The position numbers were made by a program, and so were the translations under genes. 64,000 nt of DNA from JAOPZW01 sp963807305 (GTDB lineage Bacteria; Actinomycetota; Thermoleophilia; Solirubrobacterales; Solirubrobacteraceae): positions 1 to 64,000 of the forward strand of contig CAWEBN010000017.1 of the NCBI GenBank assembly GCA_963807305.1. The letters are read 5' to 3'. Positions 1-10,091 of this stretch are shown piece after piece. The notes below the pieces were generated by a model. That model searched no databases and was not told the origin of the DNA. It saw nothing but the letters and a program-made list of their open reading frames with translations. Each line of letters begins with the position of its first letter. The first letter of the stretch is position 1.

Positions 1-720
1 TCCCGCACCACCGCTCGACTGGGTCGGTAGGATAGCCACGCGCGAACGAGGAAAAGTCGGTGGATCAGCGCCGTGCTCCACCCGGCGATCACGCCCGCAA
101 CCGGTCCCCAGACCGTCGGATGGAAGCTAAGCGCAACGATGACCGCGAGCGTCACCAGCGTCTTCCGTGGAGCCGTAGGACGAAGAGACTTCGGCCATCG
201 CCATAGGCGGCGAACACCGAGTCGAGGTTCCATGAGGTGTTGGCAATAACCGTGTAGCCGGCGAAGTAGACCATCGCGGCTGGGATCAGTTCGGGGTACC
301 CGATAGGGCCGGCCAGGACTACTGAACTGACCACGGCGATCGGAATCGCCAGAGCGAGGGTCAGCCCGGCGGAAAATGCGAAGACCGCGACCCACAGACG
401 GTGACCCGAGCGTCACGGGGCGGCAGAGGGGCGGTGCAGCCTCACGAAGTCTGCTGCTCTCGAACAGTGGACAACAGCGCGAGCACCCCGACGGGTGCGC
501 CCGCGAGCGCGACTTCGCCGACGATCGCAGCGCCATACAGGCGCGCTGTCACAACGCTGCTCACCAGAGCGATGCCGGCGGAGGTCACGAAGCTGGCCCC
601 GGCAAAACTCACCCCATGGGTCACCGAGCGCCTGGTCGTAGGGCGCGCAGAACGTGAGGAGGCACCCGGCACCTATCGCCGCCTCGGGGGTTCGTCGTGC
701 TCGGACGTTCTTGAAGTCAT
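1..720 (-). pseudogene. Wzx-like polysaccharide flippase, frameshifted and cut by the window edge
   Basis: Probable multi-pass membrane flippase of the exopolysaccharide locus, moving lipid-linked repeat units across the membrane. Coding signal lies in at least three minus-strand frames. A start at 720 gives MTSRTSEHDE; the frame then shifts to a hydrophobic helix with GVSFAGASFVTSAGIAL and ARLYGAAIVGE (about 450-640), and shifts again to ELIPAAMVYFAGY and ANTSWNLDSVFAAYG (about 150-330). These segments look like the amino half of Wzx/O-antigen flippases. The carboxyl half lies beyond the left edge. As read, no intact protein could be made. This is either a pseudogene or consensus error. The family call rests on hydrophobic pattern and context, so it is moderate. 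Confidence 0.55.
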
Positions 721-859
721 CTAGACAACGGCGGAGGAATCGGTGGCACACGGGGCCGTCCGCGAAGTTCTCGGGATCCCGGGCGCATCCCGACGATCGG
801 GGGAACCGCGGACCTAGGTGTGCGCCCGCACCGTCCTGGCGCCCCGCGGAGCGGGTGCG

Positions 860-1141
860 GATTCAGACCGACACTCGGGCACACGAGCGCCGTTTGCCTT
901 CATCGCGACGTTGAGCGGACCGCGTCACGGCTTCATGTTCAGGAGGACGAAGGCGAGCGGGTCGAAGTCGGACGAGTCGCCACGTGCCCGCCGTGCCGCC
1001 GAGGTCCAGAACGCTCATCGCGGCGATGTTGGGGAAGCGCGCCGCAAGCATCCGCCAGCGCCGCTCCAGCACGCGGGCCGACAGCGAGCCCGGACCGTGC
1101 TGGAATCGATGATCCTCTCGGTCAGGCCACCCATCGGTCAT
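860..1141 (-). pseudogene. SAM methyltransferase remnant (amino-terminal part only)
   Basis: The frame starting at ATG 1141 reads MTDGWPDREDHRF, then RRWRMLAARFP and VLDLGGTAGTW, the last being a motif I (glycine-rich SAM loop) of class I methyltransferases. The match fades after about 80 residues. A neighbouring frame carries FVLLNM, suggesting one frameshift, and nothing recognisable continues to the flippase start at 720. Only about 420 nt separate the two starts, while such methyltransferases usually need about 700 nt, so part of the gene appears deleted. The start overlaps the end of the asparagine-synthase gene by 20 nt, as in an operon. The stretch 721-860 holds no feature I can support. 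Confidence 0.5.
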
Positions 1142-3023
1142 ACCAACTGCTCACGCAGTAGAGGTTCCAGAGGTGCTTGCTCCAGTCGCCGCGGCCCCGG
1201 CGATGAGCGGCGAAGAGGCGGTCGACGACGTCGTAATCGAGCAGCTCGCGCCCGGCCAGCGCCGAGCCTTTGACCGTCGCCTGCGCGTCGTGGCCGAATG
1301 CGCCGCGCAGCCACTCCTGCATCGGGCTGCCGAAGCCCTGCTTGGGACGAGCCAGGATCTCCGCGGGCAGCACGTCGCGCATTGCCTCGCGGAGGACGTA
1401 CTTGCCCTTTCCGGCGCGGTACTTCATCTCCGGCGGCAGGGCCATGGCCAGCTCGACGAGCTCGTGATCGAGGAACGGCTCCCGGCCCTCGACCGAGCTG
1501 GCCATCGAGATGCGATCCATGCGAGCCAGCAGCAGCTCAGGCAGTCGCTGGCGTAACTCGAGGTAGGTCATGCGCTGGAAGATGTCGGCATCCGCGCGGC
1601 GCATCGCGCCGTCGTCCCAGACACGCTCGACCGTCTGTAGGGCGTCGGAATGCTCGTGGCGCAGCAGACGCTGCTTGAGCGGTCCGCGGAAGCACAGCGC
1701 GCCTCCCCAGTACGGCACGCGACTGTGGCCCGCGTCGTAGAGCGCCTCGCCGTGACGGACCGCGCACCCGTCGCGGTAGTGGCGTGCACGGCCAAGGTCC
1801 CGACGCCGCGACGCAGCGCCCCTGGACCCACCGCTGAAACGGCACCACGACCGTCGGTGGTCGATATAGCCCTGATAGCCGTGGAAGAGCTCGTCGGCGC
1901 CCTCGCCGACCTGCACGACGATCGTCCCCGTCTGGCGGGCAAGGCGGGTGACGAAGTGCTGGGGAACGGCCGTCCAGTCCGAGAGGGGCTCGTCCTGATG
2001 GAACACGAGCTCGGGCACGACTCGCGCATGGCGTCCTCGTCGACGAGCACCTCATGATGGTCGGTGCCGAAGTGCCGCGCCACCGCGCGCGCGTAACGCA
2101 ACTCGTCGTAGCGCGGGTGACTCCGCGGCGCGGTCGAGTAGGTACGCACCGGCAACTCGGTCAGCTCGGCCATCAGCGCGACATTGGTCGACGAGTCCAG
2201 GCCACCAGAGAGGAAGACCCCGAACGGAACATCGGCCATCATCCGCCTGCGGACCGATTCACGAAGGCGGGCGCGGACCTCGGCGACCATCTCCGCGTCG
2301 CTCATCCCGGCGACGGCATCGGAAACCGCGCTCGATGGCATCGGGTCCCACCAGGTGCGCCGCTTTACCTCGCCGCGGCCGGTCACGCTCAGGAGCTCCC
2401 CCGGGCCGAGTTTCGAGATGCCGGCGAACATCGTGCGCGGAGGCGGCGTGAAGCCGAACGTGAGGTAGGCGGCGAACGCCTCCAGGTCGAGGTCGCGTGG
2501 CGCCGCCGGGTGCTCGAGGATCGCCTTGACCTCGGAGCCGAACAGCAGCCCCTGGGGAAGGACGCAGTAGTAGAGCGGCTTTACACCGAGCCTGTCGCGG
2601 ACGAGCAGCAGCGTCCGCCGGCGCCCATCCCAGATGGCGAAGGCGAACATCCCGCACAGGTGTCCACGCACGCGGCCCCGCGCTCCTCGTAGAGGTGGAC
2701 GATCGCCTCGGTGTCCGTGGCCGACCGGAATCGATGATCGCGAGCCTGCGAGCCCCGCGCGCAGCTGCGCGTGGTTGTAGACCTCGCCGTTGTAGGTGAT
2801 CCATACCGTGCCGTCCTCATTGGTCATCGGCTGATGGCCCGCTGACGACAGATCGATGATCGACAGGCGCCGATGGCCCAGAGCCACCCGCTCGCCGCGG
2901 GCGCACGCACGTTCCGCCGTCGTCGGGCCCGCGGTGACGCAGCACGTCGGTCATGCGCGTCACGGTCGGTTCGTCGACCGCGAGGCGTGATCGAACGCGA
3001 GGATGCCGGCGATGCCGCACATG
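1122..3023 (-). pseudogene. asnB: Asparagine synthase (glutamine-hydrolysing)-like gene, multiply frameshifted
   Basis: AsnB-type amidotransferase of the polysaccharide locus. Such genes often modify sugars or linkers with glutamine-derived nitrogen. The start at 3023 gives MCGIAGIL, with Cys2 as the class II glutaminase nucleophile. Pieces then follow in alternating frames: VLRHRGPDDGGT (about 2940), LGHRRLSIIDLSSAGHQPM, ITYNGEVYNH, a displaced ATDTEAIVHLYEERG, CGMFAFAIWDG, the ATP PP-loop FLSGGLDSS (about 2190-2220), GEGADELFHGYQGY (about 1885-1930), and an intact carboxyl end from about 1700 to the TGA at 1122. At least five single-base shifts break it. All family landmarks survive, so disruption is recent or an artefact. 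It sits between two methyltransferase genes on the same strand. Confidence 0.8.
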
Positions 3024-3028
3024 CGCGC

Positions 3029-3479
3029 TACTCGACGTAGTCCGGCCTGTGCTCGAGCTCGGCGACGATGCTCCGCACATCATGGCCTGCGCTCTTGCCA
3101 TCAGCCGCCGCTGCGGACATCACGATCAGCTGATGCTCGCCCGGCCAGGTCGTCGACAAGCTGGGGCGGGAGCGGCAGTGTGAGCCGGCGGAGGTCTGCG
3201 CCGCGATACCGTGCTGCTCCAGGCGCTCGCGGGCGCAGGGCGAGCATTGCCTCGCTGCTATCGATCGAGATCGTGCGAGAGCCGCGTGCCGGGATGCGCA
3301 TGCGTGAGATGCCCGGGGCCGCAGCCGAGGTCGATTGCCGTCGCGCCTTCGCCGTTGCCCGGCATCAGCTGGTCGCTGGCGTACCGCCAGAGCCTGAAAC
3401 GCTCCTCGAACTCGGGCCGCCCCTCCGCGTGCTGCTCGTTCGGGCGGGCTTGAACCTCGAAGTGGTCAATTGCCTGCAT
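3029..3479 (-). pseudogene. Class I SAM methyltransferase, frameshifted
   Basis: The frame from ATG 3479 begins MQAIDHFEVQARPNEQH and carries FEERFRLWRYASDQLM followed by AIDLGCGPGHLT, a clear methyltransferase motif I. A second frame continues with GSRTISIDSSEAMLAL, the usual acidic loop after motif I. A third frame appears to end with AELEHRPDYVE and a TAG at 3029-3031, just before the asnB start. The length of 451 nt is not a multiple of three and is short for the family, so the gene is shifted and probably shortened. It lies 22 nt downstream of the acyltransferase stop, consistent with a minus-strand operon from 4115 toward the left edge. Confidence 0.5.
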
Positions 3480-3501
3480 CGATTTCCCGTTCCACGTTTG
3501 T

Positions 3502-4115
3502 TCAGCGCACGTAGAGTCGGCCGTATGTCGCGAGCGCCTGTCTCATCGCCTCCACCTCGGATGAGCTGAGCCCGCCCGGTTCGGCCGGCCCTTTTCGAAG
3601 CGGGGGATCTTGGTCATGGCGCGGCGGTGGCGGTCATGGAACTCGCCAACATCGCCAATCACGCGGCGCCGGGTTGCCCACGGCGACAGAGTCAGCCGGG
3701 ATCTCGCCGGTGACGACTGCGCCCGCGCCGACGACTGCACCTTCGCCGATCACTGCCCCCGGTAGGATCGTGGCACCTGCACCAATGTAGGCCCTGGCCC
3801 CGATCTTCACGGGCCGCACCAGCGTGTACCCGCTCATGCGGAACATCGCCGACGTCGTGCGCGATGACCTGGACGTTGGCCGACAGCGTGGCGTCGGCAC
3901 CGACTTCCACCGCCCAGGCGAAGCCCGGATCGATCGAGACGTGCGCCGCGATGTAGAACGGGTCGGGCGCCTGGAGCCCCTGGAGGCGCATCCGCTGGAT
4001 CGTCTGCTCCCCACGCAGGCGCGCGAGCACCTCAGGAAGGCGACCACGCGCCCCGATCGCCGCAAGCCGTCACGGCACGAGAAGCCCCTTCGGCCAGGCG
4101 ACTACGCGCGGACAC
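3502..4115 (-). pseudogene. Hexapeptide-repeat acyltransferase (LbH fold), frameshifted
   Basis: Predicted O-acetyltransferase that decorates polysaccharide sugars. The left-handed beta-helix repeats are clear: VKIGARAYIGAGATILPG, VIGEGAVVGAGAVVTG and SVAVGNPA (about 3660-3820). Upstream, FYIAAHVSIDPGFAWAVEVG and ATLSANVQVIAHD lie in another frame (about 3840-3960). The tail LSSSEVEAMRQALATYG ends at TGA 3502-3504 in yet another frame. At least three single-base shifts are needed to join them. The start is taken as GTG 4115 because a TAGGTT -10 hexamer (4123-4128) sits 7 nt upstream; the early residues are also shifted. The gene is divergent from the glycosyltransferase at 4159. Confidence 0.6.
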
Positions 4116-4121
4116 GGGAGA

Positions 4122-4150
4122 GAACCTAACGATCGGCGTGCGTTAGGTTC
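4122..4150. promoter_or_regulatory. Inverted repeat carrying two opposing TAGGTT -10 hexamers
   Basis: GAACCTAACG (4122-4131) and CGTTAGGTTC (4141-4150) form a perfect 10-bp inverted repeat with a 9-nt centre between two divergent genes. Each arm contains TAGGTT read outward: minus strand 4123-4128, 7 nt before GTG 4115; plus strand 4144-4149, 9 nt before ATG 4159. The palindrome could therefore be a pair of matched divergent promoters, an operator, or both. Confidence 0.5.
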
Positions 4151-4158
4151 CGACGCCC

Positions 4159-5303
4159 ATGCTGCGCGCAGGACGAGCGCGTGCGGGAGCGCCTTGATCA
4201 GGGAGCCCTGCGCGTCGTCTTCATCACCGACATCATGACTCCGTACCTGGCGCCGGTGTTTGAGGCGTTGACATCGCGTTGCGACCTCACCGTCCTCTTC
4301 GGCTCAAAGACCGCATCCCGGGCCATGCCCTGGGTCCTCGAGAGTCCGAGCTTCCGCTATCGCGTCGTGGGCGGACCGGCGATTCGTCGGAGCATCTACG
4401 CCGCCGATATCTACCCGAATCCGCGCGTGTTCGCGGAGCTCTGGGAGGCGCGACCGGATGTGGTGATCAGCTCGGGTTTCTCCTTTCCGTCGCTCTACGC
4501 GGCGATGTACTGCCGTGCCCGAGGGGCCCGCATCCTCGTCCAGAGCGACGGCACGAGTCAGTCGGAGGTTGCCATCGGATGGGACCAGCGGCTTGCCCGG
4601 GCTGTACTCGCGCGCGCTGGGCATGGCGCCGTGGGCAACTCCAGTCTTGCTGTCGAGCGCTTCGCCGATCTCGGCTTCAAACCGGTGTTCGAGGCGCCGC
4701 ACACCTGCGACCTCGAGCGGTTCCTCGAGGTAGGCCGAGCACGGATCCAGCGGGCCGATGATGGGATCAGTGTGCTGACCGTTGGGCGGCTGTTGCCCGC
4801 AAAGGCGTCGATCTACTCATGCGGCGGTGGCCGACGCACGGGCGAGAGGGGCGGCGGTGGCCCTGACCATCGTGGGCGAGGGCGGCGATGAACCGCGCCT
4901 CCGCGCGCTGGCCGATGAGCTCATGCTCGATGACGTCGACTGGCGGGGGTTCGTCGAGCCGAGTGGCCTGCCGGCTCTGTTGGCGCGCGCTGACGTGTTC
5001 GCGTTCCCGACATTGAGCGATACCTTCGGAATCGTCCTGTTGGAGGCTGCGGCCACGGGACTGCCCCTCATCTCCTCGCCCCACGCCGGGGCCACCCGGG
5101 ATCTCGTCGAACGCCTCGGTACCGGCCTCGTGGTGGAGCCGCGGGACACCGCCGCGCTGGCGCGAGCCCTTGTCGCCCTCGCCCGGGACTCAGGGCTTCG
5201 CCGCCGGATGGGTCGCGCGGCGTACGACGTCGCCGCGCGACGCACGCCTGCGAGGACAGCTGAGGCTTACCTACGCGCCGCCACGAGCGTGGCGCTCGGC
5301 TGA
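4159..5303 (+). pseudogene. Glycosyltransferase family 4 protein, frameshifted
   Basis: GT-B fold glycosyltransferase of the exopolysaccharide locus, using a nucleotide sugar. The amino half reads from GTG 4181 (VVFITDIMTPYLAPVFEAL) to VLTVGRLLPAK. The frame then breaks near 4800-4830 and resumes with ALTIVGEGGDEPRL, DVFAFPTLSDTFGIVLLEAA and the tail ending at TGA 5303. The donor-binding region with E-x7-E-like spacing (FGIVLLEAAATGLPLI) is present. The leaderless-type -10 at 4144-4149 points to ATG 4159 as the real start, which would need one more single-base shift before 4181. Two or three indels restore a protein of about 380 residues. Confidence 0.65.
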
Positions 5304-5314
5304 GCAGCCGAGCG
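5293..5314. terminator. Perfect hairpin between convergent glycosyltransferase genes
   Basis: CGCTCGGCT (5293-5301), loop GAGC, AGCCGAGCG (5306-5314) is a perfect 9-bp stem overlapping the stop of the plus-strand gene. It lies just before the restored stop of the minus-strand gene (5337). There is no strong T-run, so it may act as a bidirectional, GC-type terminator. Confidence 0.5.
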
Positions 5315-5336
5315 TGACAGTTGCTCGCTGAACAAA

Positions 5337-6544
5337 TCACCCGAGCTGGAGCCCAACGGCGCGCGACTCGAACTCGTGCAACACGTTTCTCGTCCGGCTC
5401 GGCCCATCCGCGCCCGTAGATCGAAATCGCCGACCAATCGTTCAAGCGCTTGGACCAAGAGGTCGCTCCGGCCAGGACGTACCAGCAGACCGCTCACCTC
5501 ATCTTCCACCAGCTCCGGGATGCCGGTGATGTGGTTGGCGACGACCGGAAGCCCGGTCGACATCGCCTCCATGAGCACGACCGGGATGCCCTCGGCGAAG
5601 CTCGGTAGGCAGAAGACGTGCGCGGCGTGGTACTGGGCGCGGATCCCGTCCTGCCCCACCGTGCCGGCCCACGTGATCTGCTGATCGATGGAATCGCGCG
5701 CAGCAAGGCGTTGGAGATGGTCGCGCTGAGGGCCGTCGCCCACGACGGTCAGCGCCACCGGCGCGCCGCGCCGTCGCAGCTCGGCGACTGCCTCGATCAG
5801 GATCGCGACGCCCTTCATGTTGTCCAGACGACCGACCGTGAGGATGCGAATCAGACCATCGTGATTCGGACGTTGCTCGGGGGGAGCGAAGTGCTCGGGG
5901 TCGATCCCGCAATGCACGACGTGAAGCCTCGGCCAGTGCGTATCGTCCACGAGGGCCATGAGCTGGCTGCGTGTGAAGTCGCTCACGCAGACCACGAAGC
6001 GCGCGGCCCGCACCTTACGTGCCAAGCGCTGGCGGGCGACGTCGAAGAATTCCTTCGAACCGTGCACGGTCATGCTGAACGACCACGCACCAGTCTGCGC
6101 GCCGCCGTTGCCGAGATGGGTCACGAGCAACCCTACGGCTGGTGCCGTGCCGTCGAGGTGGACGTGGACGTGACGGATGCCGCGCCGCTGGCACCTGCGC
6201 TGCACGACGACGGCCTCGAGAAACCAGGACAGGCCGAGCAGGCGTCCGCGCAGACCATGGGAAGACAGGCGCAGCGCCCGAGTCAGCGTTCGTACGTATC
6301 GGCGCGGCGATCGTAATGCCGAACGGAGGTGGGAGCGCAGGTAATCCGCGGGTCGCGGTGGCAGCAGTGCATAGGTGTTTTCATGCTCGGCGCGGTCCAC
6401 CCGCGTCAGCAACTGATCCTCGCGAGCGCGCCAAATGGAGTACGTCTCGATCTCGAATCCCTGCCGACGGAGCTGCTGGATCTCACGCTGAATGAAGGTA
6501 TGGGTGACGGCCGGGTAGTGGCCGATGAGGTAGGCGATGCGCAT
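5337..6544 (-). CDS. Glycosyltransferase family 4 protein (one late frameshift)
   Basis: GT4-type glycosyltransferase, starting MRIAYLIGHYPAVTHTFI at ATG 6544. Features include HVHVHLDGTAP, the interdomain ILTVGRLDNMKGV (about residue 240), VALTVVGDGPQ, and the donor site FCLPSFAEGIPVVLMEAMS with the paired glutamates typical of the family. The open frame as read continues to 5267, but its last 45 residues look out of frame. A single extra base near 5385 restores VLHEFESRAVGLQLG and a TGA at 5337, removing the overlap with the convergent gene. It probably belongs to the minus-strand operon beginning at 10002 (Wzz, ligase, GT2, GT4). Confidence 0.8.
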
Positions 6545-6590
6545 CGCGCTCGCAGGCTAGCCACCACGGCCGCCTCCGCGTCCGCGGAGC

Positions 6591-7732
6591 TCAGCGGACT
6601 GCCCGCATCCCCAGGATCCGGACGAGCATGCGTTCGGCCCGCCCATCCACCAGGACCGCGGCCGCAGGACGGCGGGCGAGCGCGGCGTAGCGCGCGAGCT
6701 TCGTCCGACCGGGTGGCATGACCACACTGAAGCCGGCGGGGGGCGGGGTGGCCGCCGCTGCCGGGTCCACCACGGCGAGCGTATGCGTGCCGGATCGCGT
6801 GACTTGCGAAGACCGGCGGCGAGCTGCGTGTCGGATGCGGAGCTCACGCAAGAGCGCTCGCAGTTGTTTCGGATCGCGCGCGACGCGGCCCATATGACGC
6901 AGCGCGCCCCGGCTGTCGCCGGACCTCCTCGCCAGTCGAGCGGCGTCCCATCCCATGACACCGTCCCACTCGTCGAGGAGCTGAGGCCGAAACCACGGAC
7001 GCTCGGAGTAGGACTCGAGGACCATGCGCCGGGCCAGCTGCAAACGATTGCCTTCGGTGGACATCTGGGCGGCGTGCTCGTGGTAGAGCACGCTGACTCG
7101 CGCCGAAACGTAACCCGTGCCGTGCTCGAGCAGACGAAGCCATAGATCGACGTCCTCGCACGCCGTGCAGCGCGCCATGGAATTCGCGGAATCCGCCGAC
7201 GGACTCGACCGGCGTCGCGTCGGGCGAGGACGGCGCTCGACGACGACGATCGAGCTCGCGGCGACGTCCGCGGGCGACCGCAGCGCCCGGCCCGCAGGCT
7301 CGGGCGGCCCAAGTGGAGCTGCTGTCCGTCGGGCGCGCATCGCAGGGCAGACGCCGCGATGAGGACGTGTGTGCCACGCAGAGGCCACAGCGATGCCAGG
7401 TGGTGCGGCAGCCATTCGTCGTCGGAGTCGAGAAGCGCGATCCATGGCTGTGTTGCGTTGGATAGACCCGTGTTGCGCGCCGCACCGAGGCGACGGTTGA
7501 CGGAGTGCCGGACCACCCGCGCACCGGCAAGTCGGGCGGCCTCGGCGGTGTCGTCTGCGGAGCCATCGTCGACGACCACGACCTCGGCTGGTCGCGACGG
7601 CCGCTGGGCGAGGGCGCTCGCCACGGCGCGGGCCACGGTGTCGGCCCGGTTGTAGGCGGGGATGATCACGGTGATTGGCAGCGGATAGCCCTCAGGGCGA
7701 GCGATGACGCTCTTTCGAGGGGCGGGGGTCAC
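6591..7732 (-). pseudogene. Glycosyltransferase family 2 protein, frameshifted
   Basis: GT-A fold glycosyltransferase. From GTG 7732 it reads PITVIIPAYNRADTVARAV, VVVVDDGSADDTAE and WIALLDSDDEWLP, which are the nucleotide-binding and DxD elements. Near 7250-7180 the reading moves through two other frames (VAASSIVVVERRP; ATPVESVGGFREFHG) and then resumes with ACEDVDLWLRLLEHGTGYV, the GT2 ED-x-D-W motif, to the stop at 6591. At least three indels are present in about 100 nt. The start codon directly abuts the stop of the O-antigen ligase gene, so it is in the same operon. Confidence 0.7.
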
Positions 7733-9157
7733 CTATGCGGCCTCCGATGCCCGCCGTCGAGTCGCGTAGCGACCGCTCCACGCCACCCCGGCCAGAAGCC
7801 AGATCGCGCGGTTGGGCCAGGCGCTCGGAGGCACTGCGCTGATCACGATCAGAGTGGCGGTCGCAACGCTGAGGAGACCGACTCGCCAGGGAAGGAGATC
7901 CGGCGGCCCCCGCGTCGCGAGTGCGCCGCCTACCCCGAACAACAGCCCGAGCGCCCAGAGCGTCACACCGACGAGACCGAGCTCGGACGCGTAGGCCAAA
8001 GGGCTGTTATGGACGCCCAACGTGGTGGCGGTGAGGGGGAAGTTGGGGGATTGCTCGAAGTAATCGGCGCTGTCCTGCTGGAACCGGGCCCAGCCGAAGC
8101 CGAACAGGGGTCTGGCCTCGACCATGTTGATCGCCGCGCGGGCGAGGTTCTGCCGGTCCCAGAGCGTCTCCTTCTGGTCGACCCGCTGGGTGACCCGTGC
8201 CTGGAAGCCGGGGATGAAGAGAAGGGTTGCCGAGATGCCGAGCGCGAGGGTGACGACGACCGGGATGAGATACACGCGCGCCCCACGGGCAGCGAGCATT
8301 CCGACGCATGTCCCGACCGCGGCTCCGATCCACACAGAGCGCTCGAGACTCAGGAACGCGCCTACCAGGCAGAGCAAGCCGATGCTGCCGGCCAGGAAGC
8401 GCGCCTGCCGTCCGCGCCATTGTGCGACCGCGATTGCGCAGACGACAGCGCACGTGAACAGGGCCAATCCGTTCGTCACCGCCTCCACGAAGGGCCCGCG
8501 GCCGCGGCCCGCATGGATTCCGTAATTGGGATCGAGGATGTACCTCGGGAAGACGAGCGCATCCAGCCTAAGAGTCTCGAAGAGGACTGTCAGGCCGAGG
8601 TATGCGCCCAGCGTCACGAACGCGACGAGCAGGATGCCCCGTTGTCGCTGCGTTCGGAACGCCAGCGGCGCGACCAGGAAGAGCAGGAAGGGCATGATCC
8701 CGAACGTGTCGATGAGCCGCAGCAGGGGGTCGTTGTGGAGCAGCGTGCCTGCGACCAGGGCCGAGACCACGGCGTAGAGCACAGCCAAGGCCAGCAGCAC
8801 GTGAGTGCCGGTGATCTGCAGCTTCGGCCGATCGGCCGAAGCAGGCGAGCGCAGGAGGATGGCGACGATGACGGCCGCCAGGAGGAGCCGGTCGGGCGAG
8901 AGTGGTCCCGGAACACCAACGCCCGACCAGTTGCCCGCGAGCGCGGACAGCACGACCACGCCACTGATGGCGTACGCTGGATCGACTTCCCAGACGATGT
9001 AGCCGACCGACAGGACGAGCAGCAGGCCGATCGCCCAGGGAAACAGCGAGGCGCCGCGTGAGATCTGCTCGGGGGACGCGAGGTAGATGAAGGCGGCGAA
9101 GGACGCCGTGAGGGCGAGCGCCCCGACGAACGCGGCCGCCGAACTCCGAGCGGTCAC
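7733..9157 (-). CDS. O-antigen ligase / Wzy-type polymerase membrane protein
   Basis: An intact 474-residue polytopic membrane protein with about ten to twelve hydrophobic segments, fitting the O-antigen ligase (Wzy_C/WaaL) superfamily. This family polymerises or transfers lipid-linked polysaccharide on the outer face of the membrane. The periplasmic-type loop near residues 330-390 carries the family-like NMVEARPLFGFGWARF and LGVHNSPLAYASELGLVG, where the histidine is characteristic. The GTG start at 9157 overlaps the Wzz stop (GTGA), so the two are translationally coupled. Whether it is polymerase or ligase cannot be settled from sequence; its position beside Wzz favours polymerase. Confidence 0.8.
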   Translation of the reverse strand: MTARSSAAAFVGALALTASFAAFIYLASPEQISRGASLFPWAIGLLLVLSVGYIVWEVDPAYAISGVVVLSALAGNWSGVGVPGPLSPDRLLLAAVIVAILLRSPASADRPKLQITGTHVLLALAVLYAVVSALVAGTLLHNDPLLRLIDTFGIMPFLLFLVAPLAFRTQRQRGILLVAFVTLGAYLGLTVLFETLRLDALVFPRYILDPNYGIHAGRGRGPFVEAVTNGLALFTCAVVCAIAVAQWRGRQARFLAGSIGLLCLVGAFLSLERSVWIGAAVGTCVGMLAARGARVYLIPVVVTLALGISATLLFIPGFQARVTQRVDQKETLWDRQNLARAAINMVEARPLFGFGWARFQQDSADYFEQSPNFPLTATTLGVHNSPLAYASELGLVGVTLWALGLLFGVGGALATRGPPDLLPWRVGLLSVATATLIVISAVPPSAWPNRAIWLLAGVAWSGRYATRRRASEAA

Positions 9158-10002
9158 CCGCGCCGACTCGGCCGCGACTCGCGGTAGGTCCGCAAGAGGG
9201 CGAGCGCTACGCCGGCAGCGATGCCGCCCAGCACGCCGACGAACACGAGGATCTGCATCGTCCGAGAGCGATCGCTCGAAGCCGGGCCGGCGCGGGCGAA
9301 GGGCTCAACTGCAGCGGAAGCAACCCCTCCGGCGACGGCTTGCTCGTAGCTGGCTCTGAGCGTCTGAAGCGTCAGCAGGGCGCTGTCGGTCGCCGCACCG
9401 GACTCGTCTCGGGCGGTCTTGTTGCGCCGCGTTTGATGCAGCTCGTAGCGGCGCTCCATGCGATCGCTGCGATCCTTCGTTTGACGATAGGCGAGAGCGG
9501 CGTCCTTGTAGCGCTTGGTCAGGGTCCCCGTAACGTCCGTCGCGCGGACCTCGTGGTTGACGTAGTCCACGAGCGCCGCTGCCCCGGCGTTGGCGAGCGC
9601 CGTCGCGCCGGTCGCGGATGTCGCCTGGGCCGTCACCTTGATGAGGGGCGTGTTGGGTAGCGGGGTGGCAGAGAGGCCACCGGAAACGGGCACCGAGGCT
9701 CGCTTCAGCCGCTGCGCCACGTCCTGCTGGACGCCGGTCGCCTGGATGGTCCGGCTGTAGACCCCCGCAAGGGTCTGGGTCGCCTCGATGATCGTCGACA
9801 CGCCGGCCGGGTTGCTGACATACACGTGCCCCACCTGAAGCGTCGCCGTGGCCGTGTACTTCGGTGGGCGCTTGACGCCGAGGGCGATCGCGCCGCCCAC
9901 CAGCAGGAGGATCGGGAAGACCAGAGCCACCCAATGGCGACGCATGGCACCGAGGACGTCGATCCCGGGCGCGGAGGTGGTGTCGTAGACGCCAGCAGCC
10001 AA
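9154..10002 (-). CDS. Wzz/YveK-type chain-length determinant protein
   Basis: Polysaccharide co-polymerase-like protein controlling chain length or export. It has an amino-terminal helix (HWVALVFPILLLVGGAIALG), a long extracytoplasmic region that includes a coiled-coil-like charged stretch (YKDAALAYRQTKDRSDRMERR), and a carboxyl-terminal helix (ILVFVGVLGGIAAGVALALL). That is the two-helix topology of the Wzz domain. No tyrosine-kinase domain is fused. The start is uncertain: TTG 10002 (282 residues) is in frame, with GGAG 14 nt upstream and a TACTCT hexamer further up, whereas ATG 9945 lacks a ribosome-binding site. It is the first gene of the operon that continues with the ligase. Confidence 0.75.
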   Translation of the reverse strand: MAAGVYDTTSAPGIDVLGAMRRHWVALVFPILLLVGGAIALGVKRPPKYTATATLQVGHVYVSNPAGVSTIIEATQTLAGVYSRTIQATGVQQDVAQRLKRASVPVSGGLSATPLPNTPLIKVTAQATSATGATALANAGAAALVDYVNHEVRATDVTGTLTKRYKDAALAYRQTKDRSDRMERRYELHQTRRNKTARDESGAATDSALLTLQTLRASYEQAVAGGVASAAVEPFARAGPASSDRSRTMQILVFVGVLGGIAAGVALALLRTYRESRPSRRG

Positions 10003-10091
10003 GGCGAGCCTTGCTTCTCCGGAGCCCCGAGAGTACCGAACGCTTCGGCGGCTGCCGCCGGTACGCCAGATGACGAACCTATGATGCGTCC

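Noticed and set aside
7505..9061. Plus-strand open frame of about 518 codons
   Set aside because: It is antisense to the O-antigen ligase gene; hydrophilic Asp/Glu/Arg/Gln-rich output shows mirrored codon bias.
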